A stretch of 64,000 nt of DNA from Nocardiopsis algeriensis. Its GTDB lineage: Bacteria > Actinomycetota > Actinomycetes > Streptosporangiales > Streptosporangiaceae. Made by a program: the position numbers and the translations under genes. Below the pieces are notes generated by a model. That model had not been told where the DNA came from, did not search any database, and worked only from the letters and a program-made list of their open reading frames with translations. Of this stretch, positions 25,027-33,157 are shown piece by piece (position 1 is the first letter of the stretch; each line of letters starts with the position of its first letter). The stretch is taken from assembly GCF_014203695.1 (NCBI RefSeq), contig NZ_JACHJO010000014.1:20075-84074 (forward strand), read 5' to 3'.

Positions 25027-25569
25027 ATGCAGACCACCACGTCCCCCCGGAGCCGCCGCAGGTTCCGTTCGGTGTCGGCCGTCGCCGCGGCGACCGCCCT
25101 GTTCTTCACCCTCATGCCCGCCGGGGCCGCCAGTGCCCACGGCTACATCTCCTCCCCCATGAGCCGCCAGGCGCAGTGCGCCGCCGGCATGGTTCCGTGC
25201 GGCGGCATCCAGTGGGAGCCGCAGAGCGTCGAGGGCCCCAAGGGCCTGACCAGCTGCTCGGGCGGCAACGCCCGCTTCTCCGAGCTCGACGACGACAGCC
25301 GCGGCTGGCACGTCACCCAGGTGGGCACCTCTCAGACCTTCACCTGGAGGCTGACCGCCATGCACGCCACCGCCACGTGGGAGTACTTCATCGGCGGTCA
25401 GCGCGTCGCGGTCTTCGACGACGGCGGCGCCCGCCCCGGCGAGATCGTCCAGCACACGGTGGACCTGTCCGGCTACAGCGGCCGGCAGAAGATCCTCGCC
25501 GTGTGGAACGTCGCCGACACCGCCAACGCCTTCTACGCCTGCGTCGACGTCGACGTCCGCAACTACTAG
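25027..25569 (+). CDS. Secreted lytic polysaccharide monooxygenase (AA10, chitin-active type)
   Basis: The 180 residues start at ATG 25027 (GAAGGG upstream). A Sec signal peptide (RSRRRFRSVSAVAAATALFF...AGAASA) is followed by the mature N-terminal histidine in HGYISSPMSRQAQC. The copper histidine brace is completed by the His of LTAMHATATWEYF, and NAFYACVDVDV holds the axial aromatic. The sequence follows small single-domain enzymes such as CBP21 (PQSVEGPKGL; ILAVWNVADTANAFY). It should oxidatively cut chitin outside the cell. No binding module is attached. Confidence 0.93.
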   Translation: MQTTTSPRSRRRFRSVSAVAAATALFFTLMPAGAASAHGYISSPMSRQAQCAAGMVPCGGIQWEPQSVEGPKGLTSCSGGNARFSELDDDSRGWHVTQVGTSQTFTWRLTAMHATATWEYFIGGQRVAVFDDGGARPGEIVQHTVDLSGYSGRQKILAVWNVADTANAFYACVDVDVRNY

Positions 25570-25738
25570 GAGGCCCCCGCCCCGGAAGCAGCGGGGACCG
25601 TCGCCCCGTCCCGGCCCGGCCCGCACCGGATCGGGGCGGGGCCTTTCCTCACCACACCGGTCCCGCCGGCCACCGCGACACGCATGCTCTCGTTTCCTTC
25701 TCCGTACGCTGAGAACTGGCGGGCCCTGGCCTCCTGGT

Positions 25739-25940
25739 GGAGGAGCTCCATACCCCACACGGGGGACATGGTGAGCGGGATTTCTGGCCGTGGCGGGGGG
25801 TAAGGCTGGTCTTACTCCCATGCCACGGCCGCTCGTGCTGGGCAGAGGCTCGGTCACCCCGGCAGCGCCGACACCGGCCCACCGATCCCTGAGGCCCCGA
25901 CTGGGGAAGCGAAGAACGGGTGCTCACCTGCCTGGACACC
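25739..25940. repeat. Repeat copy A: diverged duplicate of the tRNA-Pro downstream flank
   Basis: This stretch is a diverged copy of 31783-31988. Shared parts include ctcca(t/c)accccac(a/g)c(a/g)gg, ggacatggtga, gggatttctggccg, the imperfect palindrome around ggggtaaggctggtcttact, gtgctgggcagagg, gcagcgccgacaccgg and cgaagaacgggtg. Unlike copies B and C it does not continue into tRNA sequence. It marks the left side of the accessory island. The rest of 25570-26059 holds no gene that I can support. Confidence 0.8.
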
Positions 25941-26059
25941 GTGTAGACGGTCCATGGCGCACGACAGTGCACGCATGACGGGCGCCTGCCGGCCTTTCCG
26001 CGGGCTGCGAAGTAACACGGATCTCGCGCTCGGTCGGCTGCGGCCGTGCCGAGGAGGCC

Positions 26060-26872
26060 TTACCCAGAGCCAGGACGGTGCTGATACCGATCGAGCGTGG
26101 ATTTGGTGGTGGAGGCGTCTTGAAACACCAGCTCCCACGGGCCGGTGTCCACGTCGAAATCCTTCCCGAAGCCAACCCACTTTCCGGCCATTCGTCGTCC
26201 GGTCGGTTCGATCAGCAGCTGGATCGCTCCGTGATAGCGCGCGCCGCGATAGTAGCCGTCCTTGGACGTCTGCTCGGTCCAGGTGCCGGTGCAGACCGTG
26301 CCGTCAAGGGTGAGATCCATCGTCAACGAAGATTCCGATGAGCCGGGGATGCTGCGCACGGTGAGTCGTTCATCGTGCTGAAGCAGGACTACGTAGTGCT
26401 CTCCGGTGAAGCTGGAACCTCGGCCGGTGCTGACGTACTCGTAGCGCGAGAGCCAAACTCCTGAATAGTTGGCGTATTGGCTGACCTGGGTCACAGCGGT
26501 GTCTGGCTGAAACTCGTCATGAGGGGCCATGTCCTGTCCTCGGTCGTGATTGACGGGGCGTACCCCCGGCACCGACGGAGCGAACCCGAGAGCTTCGATG
26601 GGTGCTCCTAGAACGTCCTCCAGTGCTCGAGCGTAGCTGGGCCTCGGGGTTACGACAGTGCCTGCTTCCCAGCGCTGTACGAGCCGTTTCGACGCCCCAT
26701 CGACCCCGGCGTCACGCAGGGCTTCAGCTTGGGAAGCCGAGAACGCCTCGGTCGAGTGACCTCGCGGCCTTTCTACCTGCGCTGACGCGGTCTGTCTCTC
26801 GGTAATTCCCCGTGGTTGTCCGTCTGATGTAGCACAACAAACGAAGAGAGAAGTTGCAGACCAGAGCCTCAT
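26060..26872 (-). CDS. XRE-like helix-turn-helix protein with C-terminal beta-rich sensor-like domain
   Basis: The 270 residues start at ATG 26872, which overlaps the CPCC gene's stop in an ATGA. The helix-turn-helix region (AFSASQAEALRDAGVDGASKRLVQRWEAGTV, then RPSYARALEDVLGAPIEALGF) matches the actinobacterial XRE-like proteins, but the N-terminal 45 residues are atypical. The C-terminal about 150 residues (YSGVWLSRYEYVSTGRG, FTGEHYVVLLQHDERLTVRS, GTWTEQTSKDGYYRGARYHG) form a beta-rich domain I do not recognise. It resembles lipocalin-like or effector-binding folds. Codon use is less GC-biased than in core genes. Confidence 0.65.
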   Translation of the reverse strand: MRLWSATSLFVCCATSDGQPRGITERQTASAQVERPRGHSTEAFSASQAEALRDAGVDGASKRLVQRWEAGTVVTPRPSYARALEDVLGAPIEALGFAPSVPGVRPVNHDRGQDMAPHDEFQPDTAVTQVSQYANYSGVWLSRYEYVSTGRGSSFTGEHYVVLLQHDERLTVRSIPGSSESSLTMDLTLDGTVCTGTWTEQTSKDGYYRGARYHGAIQLLIEPTGRRMAGKWVGFGKDFDVDTGPWELVFQDASTTKSTLDRYQHRPGSG

Positions 26873-27255
26873 GACGACGCGTGGCCACTGTGCCAGAACG
26901 AAGGGAGCCACCAATAGAGCATGGAGCGGTCTTCCGGCCATGGGAGACGTTCCTCTGCTTCCCAGTCTTCGAAGGAGTCGCGTGTGAGATCGATCGGGAG
27001 CCATGCCGGATCGAGCGGCTCGTCGGCTGTCGGGGGCCTGCTGAACAGTCGACCGACTTGGTCACATGCGCTGAAGCTCTGGTAGTTGCGTTGAGCCTCG
27101 ACCAGGGAGGGTCTGTTCGCTCCGCCCTCCATGGTGGACCAGCGGAGTTGGACTGCGTCGTCCTCCCAGAAGCACACAGGGCAGGTCTCATGGGAACCGA
27201 GCGGCTCGTCCAAGACCAGATGTCCGCAGCAAGGGCACGGGTGGCGTCGGCTCAT
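26869..27255 (-). CDS. CPCC family cysteine-rich protein
   Basis: This 128-residue protein starts with RRHPCPCCGHLVLDEPLGSHETCPVCFWEDDAVQLRW, the Cys_rich_CPCC signature that probably binds zinc through CPCC and CPVC. It continues with the family's NRPSLVEAQRNYQSFSACD segment. Members are widespread, often in accessory DNA, and have no known function. It is translationally coupled to the XRE-like gene by a 4-base overlap. The start at ATG 27255 fits the family N-terminus. Confidence 0.85.
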   Translation of the reverse strand: MSRRHPCPCCGHLVLDEPLGSHETCPVCFWEDDAVQLRWSTMEGGANRPSLVEAQRNYQSFSACDQVGRLFSRPPTADEPLDPAWLPIDLTRDSFEDWEAEERLPWPEDRSMLYWWLPSFWHSGHASS

Positions 27256-27629
27256 CCGCACAGCGTAGGGAGGAGCCGGCCCGCGTGCCATGGCTTTCGG
27301 CGGTCAGGGCTGTTTCAAAGTCGGGGTCGTGACCCATCAGCGCTGATCACAGCCTCGTAGCGATCCGGTCGAAGCTTGCACCGACGAGCAACGGAGCCCG
27401 CGAGAAGATCAGGGACTCTCACATCTCTGACTTCCAGAGGGACTCCGTTGCGCCCCCAGCCTGTCATGCCCGCCACCGGGCCCATCGGCCTTCTCGGTAA
27501 GTTCGCCCCTGGCCGATCCCCGCTCGCCGCGGGGCCGCCACCACAGCCTGACCAGCGTCGTGCTGTGCGCCCTGTGCACGATGCTCGCCGCCTGACCGAC
27601 GGACCGGCCTCACCCCTGCCATGTGCACC

Positions 27630-27744
27630 GCGCCCTTGAGTGCTCGGACAGGGGAAAACGAAGAACGGGTGTCCACCTGTGTGGACACCCATTCCTTTGT
27701 CGGGGTGGCGGGATTTGAACCCACGACCTTTTTGTCCTGAACTC
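27630..27744. repeat. Repeat copy B: partial tRNA-Pro 3' end with downstream hairpin (attachment-site remnant)
   Basis: cggggtggcgggatttgaac and the following ccacgacct repeat, base for base, the 3' part of tRNA-Pro (31998 onward). They continue with three C-to-T changes through the anticodon loop, then diverge. The downstream side is also shared and includes a perfect 10-base-pair hairpin (27667-27690, gggtgtccac/gtggacaccc) followed on the minus strand by TTTT. The 3' half of a tRNA is a classical integrase target, so this is probably an old attL/attR. The rest of 27256-27748 has no supportable gene. Confidence 0.75.
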
Positions 27745-27748
27745 GAAT

Positions 27749-28740
27749 CAGTGAGGTGATCTCAGTGAGTTTGCTTCTCGATATTGGTCAGAGCCAACGC
27801 GGCTTGCACGATCGCGCCGATTTTGGACGGGCTCATCGTGGTGTGGCGCAGCACTCTCCACCGTCCGGTCAGGACCGCCATCGCGCGCTCGCCGATGCAC
27901 CGCAGGCCGCGTAGCAGCCGGTTGTAGGCCCGGTCATCGACATGCCAGCGATGCTCGTCGACCTCGGGCGGACGTTTGATCGGCGTGCGCACCCCCACAC
28001 CAGCGCCGTCGTAGCCGGGATCGGCCAGCACTACCACCCCGTCGGCCGTGGCCTTGTGCACAAGCGGAAACACGTGCCGGCGTGCGGCGGTGATGTCGGG
28101 CGTGGACCCGGGCTCGACGTCGGACACCCATAGCGGTTCTCCTCGGGCATCGGAAAGGAACTGGATATTGCCGCCGTGGCGGTGTTTGTGGCCGCTGTAC
28201 CAGAGGTCGCTTTGACCGGAGGGGCCAGGCTCCGAACAGCGGTCGGAGACAAACAGCTTTCCGTCAAGGATCAGGGGATCGTCGGGGGTGGTGCGGGCGT
28301 GTTCGAGGACCTGGTGCAGGTCGGGGGCCTGGTCGGCGAGCACGTCGATGCCCTCGTCGACGTAGCGGTAGCCGGTGGCCCGGGAGATGCGGTTGTCCCT
28401 GGCCAGGGCGTCGATGGCGGTGCCGTCGCGAAACCACCGCAAGACCAGGACTGCCTGTTTGTAGCAGGTCAGGGCGCGGGTGCCCGTGCGGGTGCCGCGG
28501 CGTTGGCGTTCGGCGTTCAGCAGGGCTGAAAGGTGCCAAACGGTGGCCTGGTCCACGTCGAGGGTGGCAGTATAGGGAACCACGTGGAGCCTTTCAGGTG
28601 GTCCGGTGGAGATTCGACACCTCGCCTTCTACCTGGGGCTCCACGTCTGTGTCAGGGGAACGGAAATTCACCCATGGATGCACTTCTCGTCTTTATTGCC
28701 GGTTTTCTACTGCTTCCCGATTGCTGAGATCACCTCAGTG
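27749..28740 (-). mobile_element. IS5-family insertion sequence (about 0.99 kb)
   Basis: The element is bounded by inverted repeats cagtgaggtgatctcag (27749-27765) and its complement ctgagatcacctcagtg (28724-28740), 16 of 17 bases matching. It carries one transposase gene whose stop codon lies inside the left repeat. It sits immediately beside the tRNA-Pro fragment of repeat B. A target duplication was not evident. Confidence 0.8.
27762..28583 (-). CDS. IS5-family transposase (DDE_Tnp_4)
   Basis: This 273-residue transposase starts at GTG 28583 behind GAAAGG. An N-terminal helix-turn-helix (RWFRDGTAIDALARDNRISRATGYRYVDEG) precedes the catalytic domain: first Asp in PLILDGKLFVSDR, then YSGHKHRHGGNIQFL and GSTPDITAARRHVF, second Asp in VVVLADPGYDG. 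The C-terminal ALTGRWRVLRH region follows the IS112/DDE_Tnp_4 plan, and its Glu in CIGERAMAVL is the probable third acid. The frame appears intact and could be active. Confidence 0.88.
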   Translation of the reverse strand: MVPYTATLDVDQATVWHLSALLNAERQRRGTRTGTRALTCYKQAVLVLRWFRDGTAIDALARDNRISRATGYRYVDEGIDVLADQAPDLHQVLEHARTTPDDPLILDGKLFVSDRCSEPGPSGQSDLWYSGHKHRHGGNIQFLSDARGEPLWVSDVEPGSTPDITAARRHVFPLVHKATADGVVVLADPGYDGAGVGVRTPIKRPPEVDEHRWHVDDRAYNRLLRGLRCIGERAMAVLTGRWRVLRHTTMSPSKIGAIVQAALALTNIEKQTH

Positions 28741-29115
28741 GGAGAGCTTTCTGGGTGAACCGATTGTGAGCTGCCCAGAGGACATCGGCAGGGCCCGCCC
28801 CGGTCCGCATGCGTACGTCTCCTGTGGCCCCCCATATGGTCTCCTCATAAGACCCCTGCGCGGGAAGTTCACGGCCATGATGGAAACACCTTCGCCTGGT
28901 AGGCGTGATCTCAGGAGGTCGGTTCTCGGGCTTGCGCACACGGATCCTCAAGGGCCACTGTCGTCGCTCGCTGAAGCTGGCAGTTGTCCACTCAAGGGGT
29001 CAGGAGGCTTGGCAGATAGGGGGTGTCGGTAAGCGGAGTGTGTCACCAGGTGCCAAGCAACCGGTGAGTAGCTTGTCGATGGTTCTCGCTGTTGCGATAC
29101 TGAGAGAGCGCTGAA
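28741..29115. other. Gene-poor stretch between the IS5 element and a small hypothetical frame
   Basis: I see no frame with convincing protein character in these 375 bases. Base composition is closer to 60% GC than the core genes, consistent with acquired or decaying DNA. Confidence 0.4.
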
Positions 29116-29337
29116 TTGAGCTCAGCACTGCTGGGTTCCGGACTGTTTGTACTCGTGGCTCTCATGTTCCGTCACCTTCCCAAGCCTGTCGGTGCTGTTC
29201 AGACCGTTCGCGAGAGGATGATGGCCATGGTGGTTTCCCTGAGGGATGCTGGTCGCCAGGTGGTTGCCAGCGTCTGTGAAGGTGTCGTTGGCGGAGTCTG
29301 CTCTGCCTTGATGATGGGTGCAGCAGTGCCGGGCTGA
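29116..29337 (+). CDS. Small hypothetical protein, one membrane segment
   Basis: A 73-residue frame starts at TTG 29116 with a weak GAGAG site. The N-terminus SSALLGSGLFVLVALMFRHL is hydrophobic, followed by an amphipathic, valine-rich part. A stem-loop (ccctaca...tgtaggg, about 29366-29390) shortly downstream could end a transcript, which slightly supports a real gene. No family is recognised, and it may be a chance frame. Confidence 0.3.
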   Translation: MSSALLGSGLFVLVALMFRHLPKPVGAVQTVRERMMAMVVSLRDAGRQVVASVCEGVVGGVCSALMMGAAVPG

Positions 29338-29542
29338 GTTCAGCGAAACGATGGCGTGCTGAAGGCCCTACACATCGAGCGGATGTAGGGACTTCGTCTG
29401 ACTCAAGCGAACATTCTCGCTGCCTGGCGACGCGCCCCTTGCCGATGCCTCAGGTACGGCCTGCCATGTGTCAGTTCGCAGAACGGGGCGCTGGTCATGC
29501 GCGCACGGGCGCCAAGGAGCCCGATAACCTGCCTCTTTGATA

Positions 29543-30395
29543 AGAGCTCATCTCATTTGGGTTCTCGGTAACCTGCTCCTGTGTCGATGGCGGAACGGCT
29601 GGTGCCGGACGAGCTGTGGGAACTGTTCCAGCGAGTGGTGCCCGAAGCACCCACCCGTCCCCAGGGCGGCGGGCGGCGCAGATACGGCGACCGCCAAGTC
29701 CTGGCCGCGATCATCTTCGTGGCCACCACCGGCTGCACCTGGGCCCAGCTTCCACCGGTGTTCGGCCCCTTCCGGTCCGACCGCGCACCGGCGGTTCACC
29801 GAGTGGACCCGGGCCCGGGTCTGGGCCAAGCTGCACCGAGTGGTACTGGACGAACTCGGTGCCCGTGGCGAGGTGGACCGGTCGCGGTGCGCCATCGACT
29901 CGGTGAACATGCGGGCCCTCACAGGGGGGGACCTGACGGGCCCGAATCCTGTGGACCGGGGCAAGAAGGGGTCGAAGATCCATCTGATCACCGACCGGGC
30001 CGGTCTGCCGCTGTCCATAGCGATCTCGGGGGCCAACACCCACGACAGCCAGGCCCCGCAACCCCTGGTGATGGGGATACCCCCGATCCGCTCTTGCCGC
30101 GGACCCAGCCGACGCACACCGGACAAGCTGCACGGCGACAAGGGCTATGACTACGCCCACCTGCGCCGCCGGCTGCGCAAACGCGGGATCGTGCACCGCC
30201 TGGCCCGCCGGGGTGTGGAGTCCTCGCAGCGGCTGGGGCGGCACCGGTGGCAGGTGGAACGCACGATGGCCTGGCTGAGCGGATGTCGTCGCCTACACCG
30301 CCGCTACGAGCGCAGAGCTGATCACTTCCTGGCCTTTGCCGACATCGCCTGCACCCTGATCTGCTACCGCAGACTCACCAAATGAGATGAACTCT
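29543..30395 (+). mobile_element. IS5-family (IS427-like) insertion sequence (about 0.85 kb)
   Basis: Inverted repeats agagctcatctcatttgg (29543-29560) and ccaaatgagatgaactct (30378-30395) match at 17 of 18 positions. They enclose a DUF4096/DDE transposase split over two frames. The right end abuts a truncated DUF3883 gene, which the insertion apparently interrupted. Confidence 0.85.
29581..30385 (+). pseudogene. IS5/IS427-type transposase in two frames (+1 shift)
   Basis: Frame one starts at GTG 29581 (MAERLVPDELWELFQRVVP... through AAIIFVATTGCTWAQLPPVFGP, the DUF4096 part). The catalytic part continues in the +1 frame (SGPTAHRRFTEWTRARVWAKLH, CAIDSVNMRAL, KLHGDKGYDYAHLRRRL, HRWQVERTMAWLSG) to the stop at 30385. 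Skipping the T at 29770 in ggc-ccc-t-tcc joins the two parts perfectly. The D-D-E residues are all present. Either a single base was inserted and killed the gene, or a +1 programmed shift at CCC-T makes the fusion. Members of this group use frameshifting, usually -1. Confidence 0.75.
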
Positions 30396-30788
30396 GAGTG
30401 CACCCAATCGACGCGCGCTGGAACTGCACAGCGTCGGTATGTCCACCGCCTACTTCGAGGCTCAGGGGTGGTCCGTCAAGGACGTCGGGGCCACGGAGTC
30501 CTACGACCTGCTGTTGAAGCGGGGGGACGCCTGCATGTGGAGGTGAAGGGGACCACCTCCGAGGGCACCCAGGTGATCCTCACACGTGCCGAGGTCGACA
30601 AGCAGCGCGAGCTCGCGCCCGAGAACGCCCTGGTGGTCGTCCACTCGATCGGCCTGGACCGGAGCGTGTCACCACCCACGGCGAGCGGTGGCGTCCTACA
30701 CTGCACCTCGCCGTGGGAGATCGAAGAGGAAGATCTCACGGTCGTCTCCTACATTTACCGATCCGGGGTTGAGCAGGCCTCTGAGTAG
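30396..30788 (+). pseudogene. Truncated, frameshifted DUF3883 gene
   Basis: Directly after the IS right end, frame one reads RRALELHSVGMSTAYFEAQGWSVKDVGATESYDLLLKRGD. After about base 30525 the continuation is in another frame: LHVEVKGTTSEGTQVILTRAEVDKQRE, then APENALVVVHSIGLDRS, GGVLHCTSPWEIEEEDLTVVSYIYR. Together this is the C-terminal DUF3883 domain, a PD-(D/E)XK-like fold seen in restriction and defence-associated proteins (EVKGT motif). The 5' part is missing, replaced by the insertion sequence, and a small deletion or frameshift breaks the remainder, so it is non-functional. Confidence 0.75.
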
Positions 30789-30991
30789 CTCTCCGCGCCA
30801 ACACGCTTTCTAATCCCGCATACGGGCGTTCGCCGCCGGTCGGCAGTGTGCTGACCAAGGAACGGAACTTTGGGGCGGACCAGTCCAAACGGCCCCGGAC
30901 CGCTGGGAATGAGACTAAAACTGAGGCTACGAGACGGCCCTCAGAACGCCTGTGAGCAGCGACTGATTGGACACGATGGGATCGCTCGCGG

Positions 30992-31219
30992 GTGCTCAGT
31001 CAGGTTCGGCCAGCAGGAGCCATCACCCGCGCCTACAACCTCCACCGCGGCCCTTACCTGCACCTGGAGCGACAGCGCCGGGCACAGCAGGCAGAGCAGA
31101 ATCGGCGCAGGGGCGACCTGCTGGTGCAGACCTCGCCTTCCGCTCCCGTTTTCGATGACATGGCCGAGCTGCGCGATCTGGTGCGTACAGCCATCGCGGT
31201 TGGGGCGGTGCGGCGATGA
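30992..31219 (+). CDS. Small hypothetical protein, coupled to next gene
   Basis: This 75-residue frame from GTG 30992 has a weak ribosome-binding site. The middle is a charged helix (ERQRRAQQAEQNRRRGDLL) and the end is FDDMAELRDLVRTAIAVGAVRR. Its stop overlaps the ATG of the following gene (ATGA, 31216-31219), which argues that it is translated. No family is recognised. It lies in the accessory island, so an element-borne function is possible but unproven. Confidence 0.4.
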   Translation: MLSQVRPAGAITRAYNLHRGPYLHLERQRRAQQAEQNRRRGDLLVQTSPSAPVFDDMAELRDLVRTAIAVGAVRR

Positions 31220-31647
31220 CCCCCGACCCCTTCCACTTGATGGCCGATCGGGAGGCCCTGACCGCCTGGGCGCGGGAACACGGCGTGCGGGTGCGGGTGG
31301 CTGGTGAGGACTGGGAGTCCATCACCTACGAAGCCACCACCTCCGGACCGGACGGAACCTCGGTCGTGCGACGGTACCGGTGCGTGCTACCCCCGGCTAT
31401 GGCGCTGCGACGGCTGCGGCTGACCTACGTGGTCGGCCTGTGCCACGACGCCGGCGGGGCGGTCTGCAACCACGTCCGCCGCGTCGTGCCCCCGGTGCTC
31501 TCCGCCGCCGACGAAGCAGCCCGCCACGACGTCACCTTGGTGGCCGCAGCGCTGGTGGAGGCAGAACGCCGCGCGGTGTGCGGTGCCACGGTGCACAACC
31601 TCGCCGTGTACACCGTGCAGCGTGCCAAGGATTGGCGGCCGTACTGA
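31216..31647 (+). CDS. Hypothetical island protein
   Basis: The protein has 143 residues from ATG 31216, overlapping the previous stop by 4 bases. It begins with PDPFHLMADREALTAWAREHGVRVRVAG, has a strand-rich centre (WESITYEATTSGPDGTSVVRRYRCVLPPAMALRRLRLTYVVGLCHDAG) and ends in AVYTVQRAKDWRPY. Four cysteines are scattered and do not form a zinc motif. GC-rich third positions support coding. No family is recognised. The 350 bases after it hold only repeat copy C before tRNA-Pro. Confidence 0.55.
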   Translation: MTPDPFHLMADREALTAWAREHGVRVRVAGEDWESITYEATTSGPDGTSVVRRYRCVLPPAMALRRLRLTYVVGLCHDAGGAVCNHVRRVVPPVLSAADEAARHDVTLVAAALVEAERRAVCGATVHNLAVYTVQRAKDWRPY

Positions 31648-31782
31648 GAAGACCCCCGCGTGCCCTGCTGTCTGTCCGAGACCACGGGGCCCAGGGCACG
31701 CGGACCGTTCTTCGAATCGTGGCCAACCTGTGAGGACAAGCCGAACGCCACACGGGGACCTCGCCCACAGGCTTCCGCAACC

Positions 31783-31988
31783 GGAGGAACTCCACACCCC
31801 ACGCGGGGGACATGGTGACCGGGATTTCTGGCCGCGGAGTGGGGTAAGGCCGGCCTTACCCCACGCCAAAGCCGCCCGTGCTGGGCAGAGGCGCAGCCGC
31901 ACTGGCAGCGCCGACACCGGACCACCGCGCCCCCTGAGGGCTCGGGCGGGGGAAACGAAGAACGGGTGCCCACTTGTATGGACACCCG
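31783..31988. repeat. Repeat copy C: intact tRNA-Pro downstream flank with 22-base palindrome
   Basis: This is the flank of the complete tRNA-Pro gene, duplicated as copy A (25739-25940) and in part as copy B (27630-27744). It contains a perfect 22-base palindrome, ggggtaaggcc/ggccttacccc, at 31841-31862. Near 31967-31990 there is an imperfect version of the hairpin seen in copy B (gggtgcccac...tggacaccc), probably the tRNA's terminator. Confidence 0.75.
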
Positions 31989-31996
31989 TTCCTTTG

Positions 31997-32070
31997 TCGG
32001 GGTGGCGGGATTTGAACCCACGACCTCTTCGTCCCGAACGAAGCGCGCTGCCAAGCTGCGCTACACCCCG
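31997..32070 (-). tRNA. tRNA-Pro (anticodon CGG)
   Basis: The 74-base gene has acceptor CGGGGTG/CACCCCG with discriminator A, D stem GCGC/GCGC, anticodon stem CTTCG/CGAAG around loop TTCGGGA (anticodon CGG) and T arm GTGGG-TTCAAAT-CCCGC with one G-T pair. CCA is not encoded. Its 3' half is duplicated at about 27698-27741, as expected where an integrase used this tRNA as target. Confidence 0.96.
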
Positions 32071-32143
32071 AAGCAACGTCCCCAAGTCTAGCGGACATCG
32101 GGAGTGGTCGCGCACCCGGTTTCGGAGGAGACGCGTCACACGG

Positions 32144-33061
32144 TCAGGCGGCCACCAGGTCCAGCAGTGAGGCCTCCGGGCGGCAGCAGAAGCGCACCGG
32201 CGCGTAGGGCGAGGTGCCCAGGCCGCCGGACACGTGCAGCCACGCTCCCGCGTACTCGTGCAGGCCCCAGGCCCGCTTGCGGTCGATCCCGGAGTTGGTG
32301 ACCAGCGTCCCGTAGAACGGCAGGCACAGCTGGCCGCCGTGCGTGTGGCCGGCGAGGAGGAGCTGGTAGCCGTCGGCCGCGAAGCGGTCCAGGTTGGCCG
32401 GTTCGGGGGAGTGCATCACCCCGAGGCGCAGGTCCGCCGTCGGGTCCGCCGGGCCCGCGACCTTCTCGTACCGGTCCAGCTTGATGTGCGAGTCGTGCAC
32501 GCCGGCCAGGGCCACTTCGAGGCTGCCCGCCTTGAGGTGCCCCTTGCGGTTGTTGAGGTCCAGCCAGCCGGCGTCCGACATGGCCGCGCCCAGCTCCCGC
32601 CAGGGCAGGTCGGGATGCCGGCGCTTCTTGTAGTCGCTCTTGCTGGTCCGCCACAGGTAGCGGGCGGGGTTCTTCAGCTGCGGCGAGAACATGTCGTTGG
32701 ATCCGTACACGAACGCGCCCGGCTTCTCCAGCAGAGGTCCCAGGGCGTCGATGAAGGGGCCCACGGCGTCCGGGTGCGCCAAGGAGTCGCCGGTGTTGAC
32801 CACCAGGTCCGGTTCGTACTCCGCCAGCCTGCGGATCCAGTCGATGAGCATCCTGCGCCCCGGTGTCAGGTGCGCGTCGGAGAGATGCAGGATGCGCAGA
32901 CGCGGGCTCCCCGGAGGCAGCAGCGGCAGCTCGTAGCGGCGCAGCCGAAACCAGTTGCGCTCGATGACCGACGCGTAGAACAGGCCTGCCGCACCCACGG
33001 CGCCCGTGACCGCCGCTGCCTGTCCGGCCCGGCGCAGCAGCCTTCCTCTGTCGGTCCCCAT
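32144..33061 (-). CDS. Metallophosphoesterase (YkuE-like, membrane-associated)
   Basis: The protein has 305 residues from ATG 33061 behind GAAGGAGGA. It has the calcineurin-like fold: LRILHLSDAHLTPGRR (DxH), LVVNTGDSLAHPDA (GDS), VYGSNDMFSP (GND-like), GVMHSPEP and LLAGHTHGGQLCLP (GHTHGG). An N-terminal stretch RRAGQAAAVTGAVGAAGLFYASVI is probably a membrane anchor or Tat/Sec-like signal. YkuE-type enzymes are phosphodiesterases acting on lipid-linked or cell-wall substrates. The actual substrate is unknown. Confidence 0.88.
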   Translation of the reverse strand: MGTDRGRLLRRAGQAAAVTGAVGAAGLFYASVIERNWFRLRRYELPLLPPGSPRLRILHLSDAHLTPGRRMLIDWIRRLAEYEPDLVVNTGDSLAHPDAVGPFIDALGPLLEKPGAFVYGSNDMFSPQLKNPARYLWRTSKSDYKKRRHPDLPWRELGAAMSDAGWLDLNNRKGHLKAGSLEVALAGVHDSHIKLDRYEKVAGPADPTADLRLGVMHSPEPANLDRFAADGYQLLLAGHTHGGQLCLPFYGTLVTNSGIDRKRAWGLHEYAGAWLHVSGGLGTSPYAPVRFCCRPEASLLDLVAA

Positions 33062-33157
33062 CAGTCCTCCTTCGTTGTCGAACGATCGTCTCAGATCCGC
33101 GCCGCAGCGCGGACAAACCATTGGTGGGGGCCTCCCCGCTCCCCGTAGGATCAGGCC

